This document shows positions 62,875 through 64,000 of a DNA stretch of 64,000 nt, piece by piece. Where the stretch lies: assembly GCA_027483665.1 (NCBI GenBank), contig JAIXUC010000001.1, positions 1 through 64,000 of the forward strand. Direction: 5' to 3'. A program made the position numbers and the translations under genes. How positions within the stretch are numbered: position 1 is the first letter of the stretch; each line of letters starts with the position of its first letter. Under the pieces are notes generated by a model. It did no database searches and had not been told where the DNA came from. It was given only the letters and a program-made list of their open reading frames with translations. The stretch comes from Comamonadaceae bacterium (lineage in GTDB: Bacteria; Pseudomonadota; Gammaproteobacteria; Burkholderiales; Burkholderiaceae_C).

Positions 62875-63465
62875 TCAAGCCAAGCGGCAAGCTTGCTCGA
62901 ACGCCAAACGCGGCAGCCGGGCGTGCAGTGCAGCCGGGTCGCCATGGCCCAGGTTGATGAGGAAGTTGGCGCTCCATGTCGTGCCCGCAAAAAACTCTGC
63001 ATCGAGCTTGGCTTTGTCGAAGCCCGACATCGGCCCTGCATCCAAACCCAGCGAGCGGGCCGCCAACATCAGGTAGGCGGCTTGCAGCGAAGCGTTGCGA
63101 AAGGCGGTGTCGTGTGCGGCCTGCGGGCTGCTGGTGAACCAACTCTTCGCATCAGCATGGGGGAAGAGCGTGGGCAAGTGCTCGTAGAAAGTGGTGTCCC
63201 AGGCGGCGATCACGGTGACGGGTGCGGACATGGTTTTGTCAAGGTTGCCTTTGGACAGCGCCGGTGCCAGCCGGGCTTTGCCCTCTGGGGTTCGCACAAA
63301 AACAAAACGTGCAGGCGAGCAGTTGGCCGAGGTCGGCCCCATGCGGGTGAGGGCGTACAACTCGGCCAGGGTCTCGTCGCTGACGGGGTCCGCAGTCCAG
63401 GCGCTGTGCGTGCGCGCCGCCATGAAAAGTTGTGCCAGTGCGGCGGTGTCGAGTGCGGGTGTCAT
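62875..63465 (-). CDS. rutE: Malonic semialdehyde reductase RutE
   Basis: A 196-residue nitroreductase-fold protein matching Rut[59 protein letters not shown] and [20 protein letters not shown]. It reduces malonic semialdehyde to 3-hydroxypropionate in uracil breakdown. Start ATG 63465 lies 4 bases after the rutD-like stop; an earlier in-frame ATG at 63591 would overlap that gene. Order D-E-F fits the rut operon. Confidence 0.92.
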   Translation of the reverse strand: MTPALDTAALAQLFMAARTHSAWTADPVSDETLAELYALTRMGPTSANCSPARFVFVRTPEGKARLAPALSKGNLDKTMSAPVTVIAAWDTTFYEHLPTLFPHADAKSWFTSSPQAAHDTAFRNASLQAAYLMLAARSLGLDAGPMSGFDKAKLDAEFFAGTTWSANFLINLGHGDPAALHARLPRLAFEQACRLA

Positions 63466-63469
63466 GGTC

Positions 63470-63877
63470 TCAGTCGGGTGGAGGGGCTGTGCTGGGTGCC
63501 GTCGCAGCGGGGCTGCGCTGCTCGGCCAGGAAAGAAAGCAGACCTTGGTTGAAGGTGTCGGGCTGGGTGATGTTGTGGGCGTGGCCGCCATGGGGCAAGC
63601 ACTTCAGCTGAGCACGCGGCAGACCGGCCGCCAAATGCTGCGAGCAGGTCCAGGGAACCAGAGTGTCGTCCATCGCGGCGCACACCAAGGTGGGCGTGGT
63701 GATGTCCGACAAGCTGCGGTCGATATCGAAAGCCCGCAACGCGCCAATTCGCGCACGCAACACCGCCTCGGCGGGCGCTACGGCCTTGTTCAGCTCGAAG
63801 CTGGGTTTGTATTGCGGCGTGTTCTCGGACAGCAGCCGTTCGTTGTTGCTAACAGGCATGAAGGCACCGATTCTCAT
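63470..63877 (-). CDS. RutD-like C-terminal fragment (truncated or frameshifted)
   Basis: 135 residues from ATG 63877 that match only the C-terminal half of RutD (aminoacrylate hydrolase): [32 protein letters not shown] and [18 protein letters not shown], which carries the catalytic His. E. coli RutD is about 266 residues. Upstream the same frame stays open to a TAA at 63935-63937, while another frame is open across 63877-63999. The nucleophile half is thus missing, out of frame or beyond the window. It could be a pseudogene or a sequencing frameshift. Confidence 0.55.
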   Translation of the reverse strand: MRIGAFMPVSNNERLLSENTPQYKPSFELNKAVAPAEAVLRARIGALRAFDIDRSLSDITTPTLVCAAMDDTLVPWTCSQHLAAGLPRAQLKCLPHGGHAHNITQPDTFNQGLLSFLAEQRSPAATAPSTAPPPD

Positions 63878-64000
63878 GAGCACCTCGCTGTGGAATGCAC
63901 CCAGCGTGCAAAGGCTGTGCCACGGATATAGCCTTTACGAATCAAGCACTTACAGACATGCGGCCCAGCATCGAACGCACCCTTTTGACCAAATGGTCCA

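Overview
The window looks like a chromosomal segment of a high-G+C betaproteobacterium, most likely Burkholderiales and probably Comamonadaceae (Hydrogenophaga/Acidovorax-like). This is inferred from gene content (DUF2917 next to a LysR gene, HDOD and GGDEF/EAL proteins, a System I Ccm operon, DUF4124 and DUF411 proteins) and codon style. No database search was possible. No rRNA, tRNA, CRISPR array, transposase or prophage gene was recognised.

Layout. 1-1269: one copy of a dispersed palindromic repeat, then a Crp/Fnr-type regulator gene with a 5-4-5 dyad upstream of it. 1407-6383 (minus): a copper-handling block of CusF-like protein, DUF411 protein, cupredoxin, Met-rich multicopper oxidase, TolC-like outer-membrane protein and a small Cys/His-rich secreted protein. 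6419-14058 (minus): a tightly packed signalling operon of RsbQ-type alpha/beta hydrolase, PAS hybrid histidine kinase with HPt, REC-GGEEF cyclase, GGDEF-EAL protein and HDOD protein. A very large bacteriophytochrome-PAS-GGDEF-EAL gene (14222-18394) diverges from it. 18442-20492: LysR regulator and divergent DUF2917 gene with a perfect LysR-type box between them, then a small unknown gene. 20835-21430: repeat copy with a 66-bp tandem tail. 21506-28156: complete RND efflux operon (adaptor, permease, outer-membrane factor, TetR) with a promoter overlapped by a dyad. 28229-30575: MASE1-like histidine kinase/FixJ-type pair ending at a strong terminator. 30691-31168: third repeat copy. 31263-32784: two small membrane-protein genes.

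32865-40923 is an accessory-looking metabolic block: fatty-acid-hydroxylase-like protein, PanB-like protein with altered metal ligands, GntR regulator, ICL/PEP-mutase-like protein, AraC regulator, secreted alpha/beta hydrolase, secreted NTF2-like protein, second AraC regulator and a VOC protein. 41035-41657 is a HigBA toxin-antitoxin pair. 41806-45130: DUF4124 protein, CopZ-like chaperone and divergent CopA copper ATPase. 45145-50941: a chemoreceptor divergent from a periplasmic-sensor GAF/PAS-GGDEF-EAL protein. 51042-52991: small membrane and secreted proteins. 53104-60378: complete ccmABCDEFGHI cytochrome c maturation operon, mostly with overlapping start and stop codons. 60500-62252: hypotheticals and a trypsin-like protease. 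62274-63877: rutF, rutE and a closed-off rutD-like fragment at the window edge.

Taken together, the window is rich in signal transduction: four c-di-GMP turnover proteins, a putative light sensor, a hydrolase-coupled kinase, a two-component pair and a chemoreceptor. It also has copper and drug efflux and cytochrome c maturation. The least explained items are the giant palindromic repeat family, the RsbQ-coupled kinase/c-di-GMP operon and the PanB-like/ICL-like locus.
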